Origin: Streptococcus anginosus
GTDB taxonomy: Bacteria; Bacillota; Bacilli; Lactobacillales; Streptococcaceae
Direction of reading: 5' to 3'
NCBI RefSeq assembly: GCF_001697145.1
Contig: NZ_CP012719.1
Span: 22,501 to 86,500 of the forward strand
DNA length: 64,000 bases
Of the stretch, positions 28,507 to 37,331 are shown one piece after another. Each line of letters starts with the position of its first letter. The first letter of the stretch is position 1. The notes below the pieces were generated by a model. It made no database searches, had not been told where the DNA came from, and saw only the letters and a program-made list of their open reading frames with translations. A program made the translations under genes and the position numbers.

Positions 28507-29772
28507 ATGAAACTATTAGTTGTTGGTTCGGGTGGTCGTGAGCATGCGATTGCTAAGAAGTTGTTGGAGTCACCGCAGGTGGATCAGGTCTTTGTGGCTC
28601 CTGGAAATGACGGGATGACCTTCGACGGTCTTAAGTTGGTTTCGATTGGGATTTCTGAGCATGCAGCGCTGATTGACTTTGCTAAAGCAAATGATGTTGC
28701 TTGGACTTTCATTGGTCCTGATGATGCGCTAGCGGCAGGTATCGTTGATGATTTCAATCAGGCTGGACTTAAGGCTTTTGGTCCGACTCGGCTGGCTGCG
28801 GAGCTGGAGTGGTCCAAGGATTTTGCCAAGTCAATCATGAAAAAATACGGTGTGCCGACAGCACGCTACGAAACTTTTTCAGACTTTGAAAAAGCTAAAA
28901 CCTATATCGAAAAAGAGGGCGCTCCAATCGTGGTGAAAGCGGACGGCTTGGCCTTGGGGAAAGGTGTGGTAGTCGCTGAAACGGTGGAAGAAGCGGTCGA
29001 AGCAGCGCATGAAATGCTTTTAGACAATAAATTCGGCGATTCTGGTGCGCGTGTGGTGATTGAGGAATTTTTGACTGGAGAGGAATTTTCTCTTTTTGCC
29101 TTTGTTAATGGTGACAAGTTTTACATCATGCCAACGGCTCAGGACCACAAACGTGCTTATGACGGTGACAAGGGTCCTAATACAGGCGGTATGGGTGCTT
29201 ATGCGCCCGTGCCACATCTGTCAGCAAGCGTGGTTGAAACTGCGGTTGACACCATTGTCAAGCCAGTGCTGGAGGGGATGATTAAAGAAGGGCGACCTTA
29301 TGTCGGTGTCCTCTATGCAGGCCTGATCCTGACCGAGGAAGGCCCTAAGGTCATTGAGTTTAATGCTCGCTTTGGTGATCCTGAGACGCAGGTTATTCTG
29401 CCACGCCTGACTTCTGACTTGGCGCAGAACATCACGGACATTTTGGAGGGCAAGGAGCCAGATATGACCTGGACGGACAGCGGTGTGACCTTGGGCGTTG
29501 TCGTGGCTTCTGAAGGTTATCCACTTGCCTACGAAAAAGGTGTAATCTTGCCAGAAAAGACTGACGGTGATATCATCACCTACTATGCGGGCGCCAAGTT
29601 TGATGAAAATGGCAAATCACTGCTGTCCAATGGCGGCCGAGTCTATATGTTAGTCACCACATCTGACAGCGTTTCAGCTGCGCAGGAAAAAATTTACGCC
29701 CAACTCGACAAACAAGACACGACTGGACTTTTCTACAGAACTGACATCGGGAGTAAGGCTCTTGAAAAATAA
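28507..29772 (+). CDS. purD: phosphoribosylamine-glycine ligase
   Basis: PurD (GAR synthetase) ligates glycine to phosphoribosylamine with ATP. The ATG at 28507 gives 421 residues starting MKLLVVGSGGREHAIA, the invariant family N-terminus. The ATP-grasp part is visible as VVKADGLALGKGVVVA, the metal loop EFNARFGDPETQ, and YVGVLYAG. The upstream in-frame TTG at 28474 is not convincing. Unusually, no ribosome-binding site precedes the ATG. Its 3' end overlaps the next gene. Confidence 0.95.
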   Translation: MKLLVVGSGGREHAIAKKLLESPQVDQVFVAPGNDGMTFDGLKLVSIGISEHAALIDFAKANDVAWTFIGPDDALAAGIVDDFNQAGLKAFGPTRLAAELEWSKDFAKSIMKKYGVPTARYETFSDFEKAKTYIEKEGAPIVVKADGLALGKGVVVAETVEEAVEAAHEMLLDNKFGDSGARVVIEEFLTGEEFSLFAFVNGDKFYIMPTAQDHKRAYDGDKGPNTGGMGAYAPVPHLSASVVETAVDTIVKPVLEGMIKEGRPYVGVLYAGLILTEEGPKVIEFNARFGDPETQVILPRLTSDLAQNITDILEGKEPDMTWTDSGVTLGVVVASEGYPLAYEKGVILPEKTDGDIITYYAGAKFDENGKSLLSNGGRVYMLVTTSDSVSAAQEKIYAQLDKQDTTGLFYRTDIGSKALEK

Positions 29773-30196
29773 AAGGTGTATACTAGTTAGTGCTTGTTTA
29801 CTTGGAGAAAATTGCAAGTACAATGGAGGCAATAATTATAATCAAGCTGTTATTGACTTTGTTGCGGATAAAGATGTCTTAGCAGTGTGCCCGGAAGTTG
29901 CGGGCGGCTTACCAGTTCCAAGAGAGCCAGTAGAGATTTTAAAAGGGCGGCCATGTGATGTTAATGGGAATTTTTATGATAAAGAATTTCAAGTAGGAAT
30001 TGATCGCACATTGTCTAGTTTAGCTGAAAAAAATATTGACTTTGCTATTCTTCAGTCCCGAAGTCCCTCTTGTGGTGTCAACCAGATTTACGATGGTCGT
30101 TTTACTGGTCGAAAAATAGAGGGCAGCGGTCTTTTTGCACAAGCATTAAAAAAACGAGGCTACAGAGTTATTGATGCTGAAGATATAATTAAATAA
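29762..30196 (+). CDS. DUF523 family protein
   Basis: The 144 residues match the DUF523 family of small cytoplasmic proteins of unknown biochemical role. The SACLLGENCKYNGGNN motif with two cysteines, AVCPEVAGGLPVPREP and the SRSPSCG segment suggest a bound metal or Fe-S centre. The start is TTG at 29762, ten bases inside purD, after GGGAGTAAGG. No in-frame ATG is available. It is co-transcribed with purD and separates it from purE. I see nothing that links it directly to purine synthesis. Confidence 0.75.
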   Translation: MKNKRCILVSACLLGENCKYNGGNNYNQAVIDFVADKDVLAVCPEVAGGLPVPREPVEILKGRPCDVNGNFYDKEFQVGIDRTLSSLAEKNIDFAILQSRSPSCGVNQIYDGRFTGRKIEGSGLFAQALKKRGYRVIDAEDIIK

Positions 30197-30434
30197 AGTA
30201 TAGCGCTAGCTCAAGCGACCAAAGGTCGCTATGAAACCATGCCTGCTATCGCTGTGGTATTTTGGGAAAGTTTGTAGCTCAAAGGTCTACAAACCTAGTT
30301 AAGAAGATTTTTTAGATGTGATTTTAGCTTTTCCTCGATTTTTAAGAAAAGGTAAGAAGAGAAGCGTAACATTGCATACAAGAAAGCTCACGACGGCCCC
30401 GCAGCCTAAGGCGGGTTTGAAAAAAGGAGAAATT
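30197..30434 (+). other. purE leader with a series of hairpins
   Basis: These 238 bases hold four clear inverted repeats: GCGACC AAA GGTCGC (about 30217-30231), GTTTGTAG and CTACAAAC (about 30270-30294), CTTTTC with GAAAAG (about 30330-30354), and CCCGC with GCGGG (about 30400-30417). The last lies just before the purE binding site AAAGGAG. None carries a proper T run in this strand. An in-frame extension of purE through this segment looks non-coding. Confidence 0.45.
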
Positions 30435-30923
30435 ATGCAACCAATTATTTCTATCATTATGGGTTCTAAATCCGACTGGGAAACCATGAAAAAGGCAGCC
30501 CAAGTTCTGGAGGACTTCGGTGTTGTTTATGAAAAAAAGGTGGTCTCTGCCCACCGAACACCAGACCTTATGTTTCGATATGCTGAGGAAGCGCGTGGCC
30601 GTGGGATTAAGGTTATCATTGCAGGGGCTGGTGGTGCAGCTCATCTGCCGGGTATGGTAGCAGCTAAAACAACGTTGCCGGTTATCGGTGTGCCTGTCAA
30701 ATCTCGTGCTTTGAGCGGAGTGGACTCACTTTACTCTATCGTGCAAATGCCTGGCGGCGTGCCTGTGGCAACAATGGCTATCGGCGAAGCAGGTGCGACC
30801 AATGCAGCGCTCTTTGCTTTGCGCTTGCTGTCTGTTGAAGATGCCAAAATTGCCCAAGCACTAGCTGATTTTGTAGAAAAACAAGGAAAGATTGCTGAGG
30901 AGTCTAGCAATGAACTCAACTAA
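30435..30923 (+). CDS. purE: N5-CAIR mutase (PurE, class I)
   Basis: PurE moves the carboxylate of N5-CAIR to give CAIR. From the ATG at 30435 (RBS AAAGGAG) it has 162 residues, the normal length. The GSKSDWETM loop, the SAHRTPDLM active-site segment with its histidine and the [13 protein letters not shown] stretch identify it. The frame is open upstream to 30318, but that part is not protein-like. It overlaps purK by 14 bases. Confidence 0.95.
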   Translation: MQPIISIIMGSKSDWETMKKAAQVLEDFGVVYEKKVVSAHRTPDLMFRYAEEARGRGIKVIIAGAGGAAHLPGMVAAKTTLPVIGVPVKSRALSGVDSLYSIVQMPGGVPVATMAIGEAGATNAALFALRLLSVEDAKIAQALADFVEKQGKIAEESSNELN

Positions 30924-31998
30924 AACGATTGGAATTATCGGTGGCGGTCAATTAGGACAAATGATGGCGATTGCTGCAATTTATCGAGGTCACAAGGTCA
31001 TTACGCTAGATCCAGCTGCTAATTGTCCAGCTGCTCGTGTCAGTGAGGTTATTGTTGCTCCTTATGATGACGTGTCGGCTCTTCGTCAATTGGCTGAGAG
31101 CTGTGATGTCCTGACTTATGAATTTGAAAATGTGGACGCAGACAGCTTAGATGCGGTAGCTGATTTGGCAGATCTGCCGCAAGGAACGAGGTTGCTACGT
31201 ATCTCTCAAAACCGAGTACACGAGAAAGAATTTCTTTCAAGTACTGGCGTGGATTTAGCTCCTTATCGCGTCATTCGCTCATCTGCAGACTTGGGAAATT
31301 ATGATTTCTCTGTCAAGCGTGTACTAAAGACAGCAACGGGTGGCTACGACGGTCACGGTCAGGTGGTCATTAGAGACGAGGAGAGTTTAGCGACTGCGCG
31401 TGATTTGGCAGACAAGACTCTTTGTGTGTTGGAGGATTTCGTCCCCTTCACCATGGAAATATCGGTCATTGTGTCTGGAAATGGCACGGATTTGACCCTT
31501 TTCCCTGTTCAGGAAAATATCCACCGCAACAATATCCTTTCTAAAACGATTGTCCCAGCGCGGATTTCCCAAGATTTAGCGGACAAGGCACTGCAAATGG
31601 CAAGAAAAATTGCCACAGAAGTCCAACTTTCTGGTACACTATGTATAGAGATGTTTGTGGCTGGCAACCAGATTTTGGTCAATGAAATCGCACCGCGCCC
31701 GCATAATTCAGGGCATTATTCTATCGAAGCCTGTGATTTCTCACAGTTTGACACCCATATCCTAGGCATCCTCGGCCAACCCCTCCCAGCCATCAAACTT
31801 CACGCTCCCGCTGTCATGCTTAATGTCCTTGGGCAGCATATCCAGCAAGCCCAAGCCTACGTCGCTCAAAACCCTAGCGCCCACTTCCATCTTTACGGCA
31901 AGACAGAAGCCAAACACAACCGCAAAATGGGCCACGTGACCCTGTTTAGTGATGAGCCGGATGAGGTGAGAGAACTAGGTGAGGGAATAGATTTTTAA
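30910..31998 (+). CDS. purK: N5-carboxyaminoimidazole ribonucleotide synthetase
   Basis: PurK uses ATP and bicarbonate to carboxylate AIR. The ATG at 30910 is preceded by GAGGAG and gives 362 residues starting [19 protein letters not shown]. The ATP-grasp fold is visible as [14 protein letters not shown] and [19 protein letters not shown]. It overlaps the end of purE, so the two act and are translated together. Confidence 0.95.
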   Translation: MNSTKTIGIIGGGQLGQMMAIAAIYRGHKVITLDPAANCPAARVSEVIVAPYDDVSALRQLAESCDVLTYEFENVDADSLDAVADLADLPQGTRLLRISQNRVHEKEFLSSTGVDLAPYRVIRSSADLGNYDFSVKRVLKTATGGYDGHGQVVIRDEESLATARDLADKTLCVLEDFVPFTMEISVIVSGNGTDLTLFPVQENIHRNNILSKTIVPARISQDLADKALQMARKIATEVQLSGTLCIEMFVAGNQILVNEIAPRPHNSGHYSIEACDFSQFDTHILGILGQPLPAIKLHAPAVMLNVLGQHIQQAQAYVAQNPSAHFHLYGKTEAKHNRKMGHVTLFSDEPDEVRELGEGIDF

Positions 31999-32009
31999 AG
32001 GAGTTTGTT

Positions 32010-32231
32010 ATGATTCAAATCATTGTCCATGCCTTTATTGAAAATGGAAAAGCAGGAATCGTCGAAGTGCTCTTTGCCAGCAAAGACGCTGAGAAAATCC
32101 AAGCCAAATATGAGGAATTGCAAAAACAGTACCCAGCAGATTACCTAGCAACCTATGACCTGCCACTGGATATAGATCTTGATACTTTAGTCCACTATCC
32201 GTCGGTGGAGATAGGAAAAGAGGAGTTTTAG
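32010..32231 (+). CDS. conserved small protein downstream of purK
   Basis: This acidic 73-residue protein starts at the ATG at 32010 after AAGGAG. It begins IQIIVHAFIENGKAGIVEVLF and has no membrane segment or metal motif. A small gene of this kind between purK and purB is common in streptococci, which suggests a purine link, but I do not recognise a function. Its 3' end supplies the AGGAG that could serve the next gene. Confidence 0.65.
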   Translation: MIQIIVHAFIENGKAGIVEVLFASKDAEKIQAKYEELQKQYPADYLATYDLPLDIDLDTLVHYPSVEIGKEEF

Positions 32232-32236
32232 CAATC

Positions 32237-33547
32237 TTGTTAGAAGATGTTTATAATGAAATTTTTAATCCAGAGTATCTGATTAAATATGGTTATTTTT
32301 CTTATAAAAAGAATAAAGAAAAAAATTCGGATGATGATAGCTATTTTAGTACAGAAACATTTTATAGAATGTTCAACTTAAATCAACTTTCTCAAATAGC
32401 CATTTATAGGTTACCATCTGATTATGATATGACAATTACAGAACCAATATATTTTAGCATTCCTAAAAAAGGTCTTACTAGAAGACAGTATAAACTCCCG
32501 AATTTGTACAGCTACACTAACTTGGTTAAGTATATGTGTGCTAACCAAAATGAGTTTATTGATATTTTTTTAGAAAATAAATTTTCAACATCTAAATATT
32601 TTGATTCTCCTAAATATAAATATGCCGTCACAGAAGAAATAAAATCAAAATTATTATATTCTGGAAATAAGCAGTTACATCTTGATTTATCTAATTTTTA
32701 TCACACTTTATATACCCATAGTATCCCTTGGATGCTAATGGGAAAAGCTAATGCCAAATTACATAGAAGTGGAGGTTTTGCAAATTATTTAGATAAATTA
32801 ATTGAGGCTTGTCAATATGGAGAAACCCACGGAATTCCAACTGGGAATTTAGCTTCAAGGATTATAGCTGAGTTGTTCATGTGTTATTTTGATAAAGAAA
32901 TAGAAAAAAAGGGCTTTAAGTATGCTCGTTATGTTGATGACTTCACTTTTTCGTATTCCATGGAATCAGAAAAAGAGGAATTTTTAGAACAAGTAAATTT
33001 ATTATGTAGAGAATATAACTTATATTTAAATTCTGAAAAAACTATAATTGAGGACTTCCCACAAAACAATAGCAGAAGTAAATCAAAAATTTTTAGTTTT
33101 TTCGATAGTTGTGATTTTATAACAAAACAACCAGAAGTGCAGCGAGATTTGATTAATAATTATTTAGATCTGTGTATTACAGAGGAAAGTAAGGGAAATA
33201 AAGGAGCATTAAAAATTATTTTTTCAGGTCTTCAAAGAAATATTGTATATTTTGGTAAACTATCAGAAAATAGAATTAATGAATTGTTTCTTTATATAAA
33301 TCCAAAGACAAAAACATCGTTATTAGAAAAAATATTTGATATTTCTATAAAAAAACCAGAATTGACTAATAGATTCATGGATTTGTTTGAGGATTTGTTT
33401 ACAAGTGCTAAACTTAAAATAAGTGCAAAAAAAATAATTCAGAAATACTTTGAAGACAATACTAAAAGTTTAATATCTAAAATGTTTTACTATAAAAAGA
33501 ATAATTTCAGTCAGGAGTTTTATCAAATTTTACTTTATATAGTTTAA
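32237..33547 (+). CDS. reverse transcriptase of the UG/Abi defence type (first 436 residues)
   Basis: This frame has the polymerase motifs of reverse transcriptases: motif A LHLDLSNFYH with Asp150, motif B GIPTGNLASRII (199-210), motif C RYVDDF with Asp234-Asp235, and motif D LYLNSEKT. Group II intron features (maturase X, GIIM-type HNH) are absent. The helical stretch after motif D resembles the alpha-helical C-terminal part of abortive-infection enzymes such as AbiA and AbiK. The start is TTG at 32237, with AGGAG eleven bases before. It stops at TAA 33545-33547, but the same frame continues for another 150 codons, so the protein is probably truncated. Base composition is far more AT-rich than purK and purB. 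Confidence 0.8.
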   Translation: MLEDVYNEIFNPEYLIKYGYFSYKKNKEKNSDDDSYFSTETFYRMFNLNQLSQIAIYRLPSDYDMTITEPIYFSIPKKGLTRRQYKLPNLYSYTNLVKYMCANQNEFIDIFLENKFSTSKYFDSPKYKYAVTEEIKSKLLYSGNKQLHLDLSNFYHTLYTHSIPWMLMGKANAKLHRSGGFANYLDKLIEACQYGETHGIPTGNLASRIIAELFMCYFDKEIEKKGFKYARYVDDFTFSYSMESEKEEFLEQVNLLCREYNLYLNSEKTIIEDFPQNNSRSKSKIFSFFDSCDFITKQPEVQRDLINNYLDLCITEESKGNKGALKIIFSGLQRNIVYFGKLSENRINELFLYINPKTKTSLLEKIFDISIKKPELTNRFMDLFEDLFTSAKLKISAKKIIQKYFEDNTKSLISKMFYYKKNNFSQEFYQILLYIV

Positions 33548-34000
33548 TTTAATGTAGATACAAGAGGAATTATATCTAAAAAAAGTCTATTATCTTTGAT
33601 AGATGAGCGGGTAGATGATTTTTCGCTTTGTTTATTAACTATTATTTACATAAAGCGTAAGCTACATAGTAAAGATTTGTTAGATAAAATAAATGATTTG
33701 TTAGAAGAAACTTGTAGAAATTATCCGAATCAATCACGATTTTCAGGAAAATTGTGGTATTATAGATATTTTATATATTATTTAATAAAAAACAATATAA
33801 TTAATGATACAATAGTCAAGTCGTATTTGAAAAGTAAAGGAATTCAATCAGGAAGAAATGGCTATAAGTCAGAACTAAATGCAAAGTATATTTTTACTCA
33901 AGGGAGTCAACAAAACATAAATAATTTTTACAAAGATTTACTTGACTTAAATGTTGCATTGGTTGATTGTGGGAAAAATAAAGATTTTAAGTATTTTTAG
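33548..34000 (+). pseudogene. C-terminal part of the same reverse transcriptase after an in-frame stop
   Basis: The frame is continuous with 32237-33547 except for one TAA. Reading on gives about 150 residues, helical and charged, ending KYF at TAG 33998-34000. The full length would be about 586 residues, within the range of AbiA-type proteins. An internal TTG at 33596 has no binding site, so separate translation is unlikely. Either the gene is inactivated by a single base change, or the stop is read through at a low level. Confidence 0.65.
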
Positions 34001-34290
34001 CTAATACGCTGTGTTAGTTAAAAATTAAAAAATAATTTAAACAAAAACTGAAAGGAAAACAGGCATCTAGTTTATTAAACCGAACCCGAACGGAAAACTC
34101 GGTAATAAATAGACCTGCTCCTATAAATTTGATACCATAATTTTAAGAAATAGAAAGGAGAAGAGGGCAAGTTCAAGCATTTGAACTCGGGCTAAAAGCA
34201 TCGGAAAACAGATAGACTTCCTAGTGTGCAAGCACACAGCATCAGTCTCCTATTTTTCTCTTGTTTTTTAGACACCCTCTGTATCATGAC
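34001..34290 (+). promoter_or_regulatory. purB leader with repeated purD-like motif
   Basis: The leader contains ACCGAACCCGAACGG (two CCGAAC cores in tandem) followed by GGAAAACTCGGTAA at about 34080-34108, closely matching the purD leader motif. About 75 bases later a second, looser copy appears: a GTTCAA/TTGAAC hairpin, then CTCGG, ATCGGAAAAC, and AGACT (34215-34219) pairing with AGTCT (34244-34248) around a GTGTGC AA GCACAC hairpin (34224-34237). There is no Shine-Dalgarno before the ATG at 34291. No single good promoter is obvious. Confidence 0.5.
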
Positions 34291-35586
34291 ATGATCGAAC
34301 GTTATTCACGCCCTGAGATGGCGAACATTTGGAGTGAGGAAAACAAGTACCGTGCTTGGCTTGAAGTAGAAATTTTAGCTGACGAGGCTTGGGCTGAGTT
34401 GGGTGAGATTCCTAAGGAAGATGTGGTCAAGATTCGCGAGAAGGCGGATTTTGATATTGATCGCATTCTGGAGATTGAGCAGCAAACACGTCACGATGTG
34501 GTGGCCTTTACGCGTGCGGTTTCTGAGACGTTGGGTGAGGAGCGCAAGTGGGTACACTTTGGTCTGACCTCGACAGACGTGGTGGACACAGCCTATGGTT
34601 ATCTTTACAAACAGGCTAATACCATCATTCGTAAGGATTTGGATAATTTCCTCAATATCATCGCTGATAAGGCCAAAGAACACAAGTTCACCATCATGAT
34701 GGGGCGCACACACGGTGTCCATGCGGAGCCAACGACTTTTGGTCTTAAACTCGCGACTTGGTACAGCGAAATGAAGCGTAATATTGAGCGTTTTGAACAT
34801 GCTGCTGCTGGTGTGGAAGCTGGGAAAATCTCTGGTGCTGTTGGGAACTTTGCCAACATTCCGCCATTTGTGGAAAAATATGTTTGTGACAAATTAGGCA
34901 TTCGTGCTCAGGAAATTTCGACCCAAGTCTTACCGCGTGATTTGCACGCCGAGTATTTTGCCGTGCTAGCCAGCATTGCCACATCAATCGAGCGTATGGC
35001 AACAGAAATCCGCGGTCTGCAAAAATCTGAACAGCGTGAAGTGGAAGAGTTCTTTGTCAAGGGACAAAAAGGTAGCTCTGCTATGCCTCACAAACGCAAC
35101 CCAATCGGTTCTGAAAACATGACCGGTCTGGCGCGTGTCATTCGCGGTCACATGGTGACGGCTTATGAAAACGTGTCGCTGTGGCATGAACGTGATATTT
35201 CGCATTCTTCAGCGGAGCGTATTATTACACCTGATACGACCATTCTGATTGACTACATGCTTAATCGCTTCGGCAATATCGTTAAGAATCTGACTGTTTT
35301 CCCTGAAAATATGCGCCGCAATATGAACTCAACCTTTGGTCTTATTTTCAGCCAGCGGGCTATGTTGACCTTGATTGAAAAAGGCATGACCCGTGAACAA
35401 GCCTATGACCTAGTGCAACCAAAAACAGCCCACTCATGGGATAACCAAGTGGACTTTAAACCGCTTCTGGAAGCTGATCCAGAAGTTACTTCCCGCCTGA
35501 CCCAAGAAGAAATTGACGAAATCTTCAACCCTCTTTACTACACGAAACGGGTGGATGATATTTTCCACCGTATAGGTTTGGATTAA
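34291..35586 (+). CDS. purB: adenylosuccinate lyase
   Basis: PurB removes fumarate from SAICAR and from adenylosuccinate. The ATG at 34291 gives 431 residues starting [20 protein letters not shown], the usual N-terminus. The fumarase-superfamily signature [21 protein letters not shown] carries the catalytic serine loop, and TSTDVVDTA and [14 protein letters not shown] are also present. No ribosome-binding site is seen. It closes the purine cluster. An AT-rich hairpin just after the stop faces the convergent dhaQ gene. Confidence 0.95.
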   Translation: MIERYSRPEMANIWSEENKYRAWLEVEILADEAWAELGEIPKEDVVKIREKADFDIDRILEIEQQTRHDVVAFTRAVSETLGEERKWVHFGLTSTDVVDTAYGYLYKQANTIIRKDLDNFLNIIADKAKEHKFTIMMGRTHGVHAEPTTFGLKLATWYSEMKRNIERFEHAAAGVEAGKISGAVGNFANIPPFVEKYVCDKLGIRAQEISTQVLPRDLHAEYFAVLASIATSIERMATEIRGLQKSEQREVEEFFVKGQKGSSAMPHKRNPIGSENMTGLARVIRGHMVTAYENVSLWHERDISHSSAERIITPDTTILIDYMLNRFGNIVKNLTVFPENMRRNMNSTFGLIFSQRAMLTLIEKGMTREQAYDLVQPKTAHSWDNQVDFKPLLEADPEVTSRLTQEEIDEIFNPLYYTKRVDDIFHRIGLD

Positions 35587-35642
35587 AACAAAACTAAAAA
35601 ATCCAGTAAAATCAAACTTGATTTTACTGGATTTTTGTTCTC

Positions 35643-36629
35643 TCACCAAGCAAAAGCATTGGTTGGGGTTTCTAAGGCTTTTAGCCAGGAACTGTCGGAA
35701 ACACGACAGAGGGTAACAGAAAGCCCTGCCATATCTAGGCTTGTGATGAGGTGACCTGTTTTGATAAAAGAAAGTTTCAAGCCCTCAATATCCAATAGTT
35801 GCAGGATATCATCTGTGAAAACGAGTTCTTCCAATTTTGAAGTGCCGCCTAAGTTATTGATGAGGAGAATAAATTCTTGTCCTTCTTGCCACTTGAATTT
35901 CATTTTGATTTTGTTGATAAGCTCAACAGCAAGCAGTTCGGAAGATTCAAACGGAACCATCCGATAACCGGGCTCACCGTGGATTCCAATTCCGTAGGAA
36001 ATTTGACCTTGGGGCAAATCAAAGATAGGCAGCTGCTTGCTTGGTAAGGTGGCAGATTTTGTAGCTACTCCTAGTGTCGCAATGGAGGTGGACAGAGAAA
36101 GAGCGAGTTTTTCCAACTCATCCAGACTGGCTCCTTCTTTGGCAGCTTGCCCGAGAATTTTATGTAAAAGAATTGTTCCTGCAACCCCGCGGTGGCGGAT
36201 TTGGAAATTGCTTTTTTCCACAGAAATATCATCATGAGAAATGATGTACTTGACTGGAATCCCTTCCTTGCGTGCTTGATGAATGGCTTGTGAAAATTCT
36301 TTAATGTCTGCATCAAAGTTTTTAATAATGATAAAAACGCCCTTACCTCGATGCAGAAAACGAATGGTTTCCAAAATATGCTCCGCACAAGGTGGCACAA
36401 AAATGGGACCACTAATAGCAGCGGCTAACATACCATCGCCCACATAGCCAAAATGAGCTGGTTCATGACCACTCCCACCGCCTGAAATAATGGGTACGAC
36501 AGAAGAATCGTGCTGATTGTGATAGATGACGGGTAGCTGTTTAAGCTGCGAAAGGTGAGGATACATGCGAGTAATTGCATTGATGCTTTGCTGAATGCTT
36601 GAATGAATTGAATTGATAATGTGAACCAT
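35643..36629 (-). CDS. dhaQ: DhaQ, DhaK-like coactivator of the dha operon
   Basis: This 328-residue protein is a DhaK paralogue: SGGGSGHEPAHFGYVGDGM, a substrate histidine (His217) in GIHGEPGYR, and a DMAGLS C-terminus. In Lactococcus, DhaQ binds dihydroxyacetone and activates the TetR-type DhaS, which in turn switches on dhaKLM. Position and orientation (dhaQ-dhaS divergent from dhaKLM) match that arrangement, and dhaK itself is present at 37332. The sequence is more diverged than dhaK, as expected for a sensor. The ATG at 36629 lies nine bases after the dhaS stop. Confidence 0.85.
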   Translation of the reverse strand: MVHIINSIHSSIQQSINAITRMYPHLSQLKQLPVIYHNQHDSSVVPIISGGGSGHEPAHFGYVGDGMLAAAISGPIFVPPCAEHILETIRFLHRGKGVFIIIKNFDADIKEFSQAIHQARKEGIPVKYIISHDDISVEKSNFQIRHRGVAGTILLHKILGQAAKEGASLDELEKLALSLSTSIATLGVATKSATLPSKQLPIFDLPQGQISYGIGIHGEPGYRMVPFESSELLAVELINKIKMKFKWQEGQEFILLINNLGGTSKLEELVFTDDILQLLDIEGLKLSFIKTGHLITSLDMAGLSVTLCRVSDSSWLKALETPTNAFAW

Positions 36630-36638
36630 ATACTTGCC

Positions 36639-37175
36639 TTAATTTTCTATAGCTGTTTTGATTAGTTGTGTCAAGAGTTGCGCCTGTTGCTGGTAATCTT
36701 GCTCAGATAAATCCAGCAGATGTTTGATAGCATTCGCAAGCGCTTGACTGTGATAATGAATGAAAAAATGATACTCCATTTCAGAATGGAAAGGACGGGA
36801 ATGATATTCTCTGACGAGTTTGGCTACAAGCTGCTGACAATAGGTTTGAAAATAAGAAGAAAAGTCATTTTGGTCAACGATGTCAAATAATTGTGCATAA
36901 AAACTCTTATTGACGCTAAAATAGTGCAGCAATTCTTGCAGCAGCTGATAGCCAGAGATATATTCCAGATTATCTGTGATTTGCTCTCGCAACTCCGTTT
37001 GAAAAATCCATTCTAATAATTCATACTTATCCAGAAAATGATTGTAAAAAGTTTGCCTGCGAATACCGGCATCTTCCATAATTTGCCGAACAGAGATTTT
37101 TTCAAAAGCTTGTTCGGTCAGTAATTTTTTAAAGGATTTGGCAATCCTTTTTTTCGTGATTAAGGATAATGTCAT
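36639..37175 (-). CDS. dhaS: TetR-family activator DhaS
   Basis: The 178 residues have an N-terminal helix-turn-helix of the TetR type (FEKISVRQIMEDAGIRRQTFYNHFLDKYELL, residues about 20-50) and an all-helical ligand or partner domain. In Lactococcus the homologous DhaS is the unusual TetR member that activates transcription, together with DhaQ loaded with dihydroxyacetone. It is transcribed away from dhaKLM, with the shared 156-base region carrying a candidate operator at 37247-37268. Confidence 0.85.
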   Translation of the reverse strand: MTLSLITKKRIAKSFKKLLTEQAFEKISVRQIMEDAGIRRQTFYNHFLDKYELLEWIFQTELREQITDNLEYISGYQLLQELLHYFSVNKSFYAQLFDIVDQNDFSSYFQTYCQQLVAKLVREYHSRPFHSEMEYHFFIHYHSQALANAIKHLLDLSEQDYQQQAQLLTQLIKTAIEN

Positions 37176-37246
37176 TTTTACTCCTTAGTCTTTTCTGTTC
37201 TATCCTTAGTTTATCATGAATGATGCAATAGGAAAACTAAAAAGAG

Positions 37247-37268
37247 GGACATATTCCTAATTTTGTCC
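37247..37268 (+). promoter_or_regulatory. candidate DhaS operator
   Basis: Inverted repeat GGACA (37247-37251) and TGTCC (37264-37268) separated by 12 bases, upstream of dhaK in the dhaS-dhaK divergent region. It resembles the GGACA-type palindromes bound by lactococcal DhaS. Inference only. Confidence 0.4.
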
Positions 37269-37331
37269 GTTCCAAAAAAGAGCAAAGAATTTTACAATAA
37301 AAATAAGAAAAATAAAGCAAAGGAGAAACTC

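Noticed and set aside
30318..30434. An N-terminal extension of PurE by 39 residues
   Set aside because: It lacks a binding site, runs through four hairpins and is absent from the usual 162-residue PurE.
32237..34000. Group II intron or retron as the source of the reverse transcriptase
   Set aside because: No maturase or HNH part, no intron domain V-like hairpin downstream and no msr/msd-type repeat pair were seen. The helical C-terminal region fits abortive-infection enzymes better.
35643..36629. Calling this second DhaK-like gene a dihydroxyacetone kinase
   Set aside because: There is no second dhaL, it pairs with a TetR-type gene in divergent orientation, and it is more diverged. DhaQ fits better.
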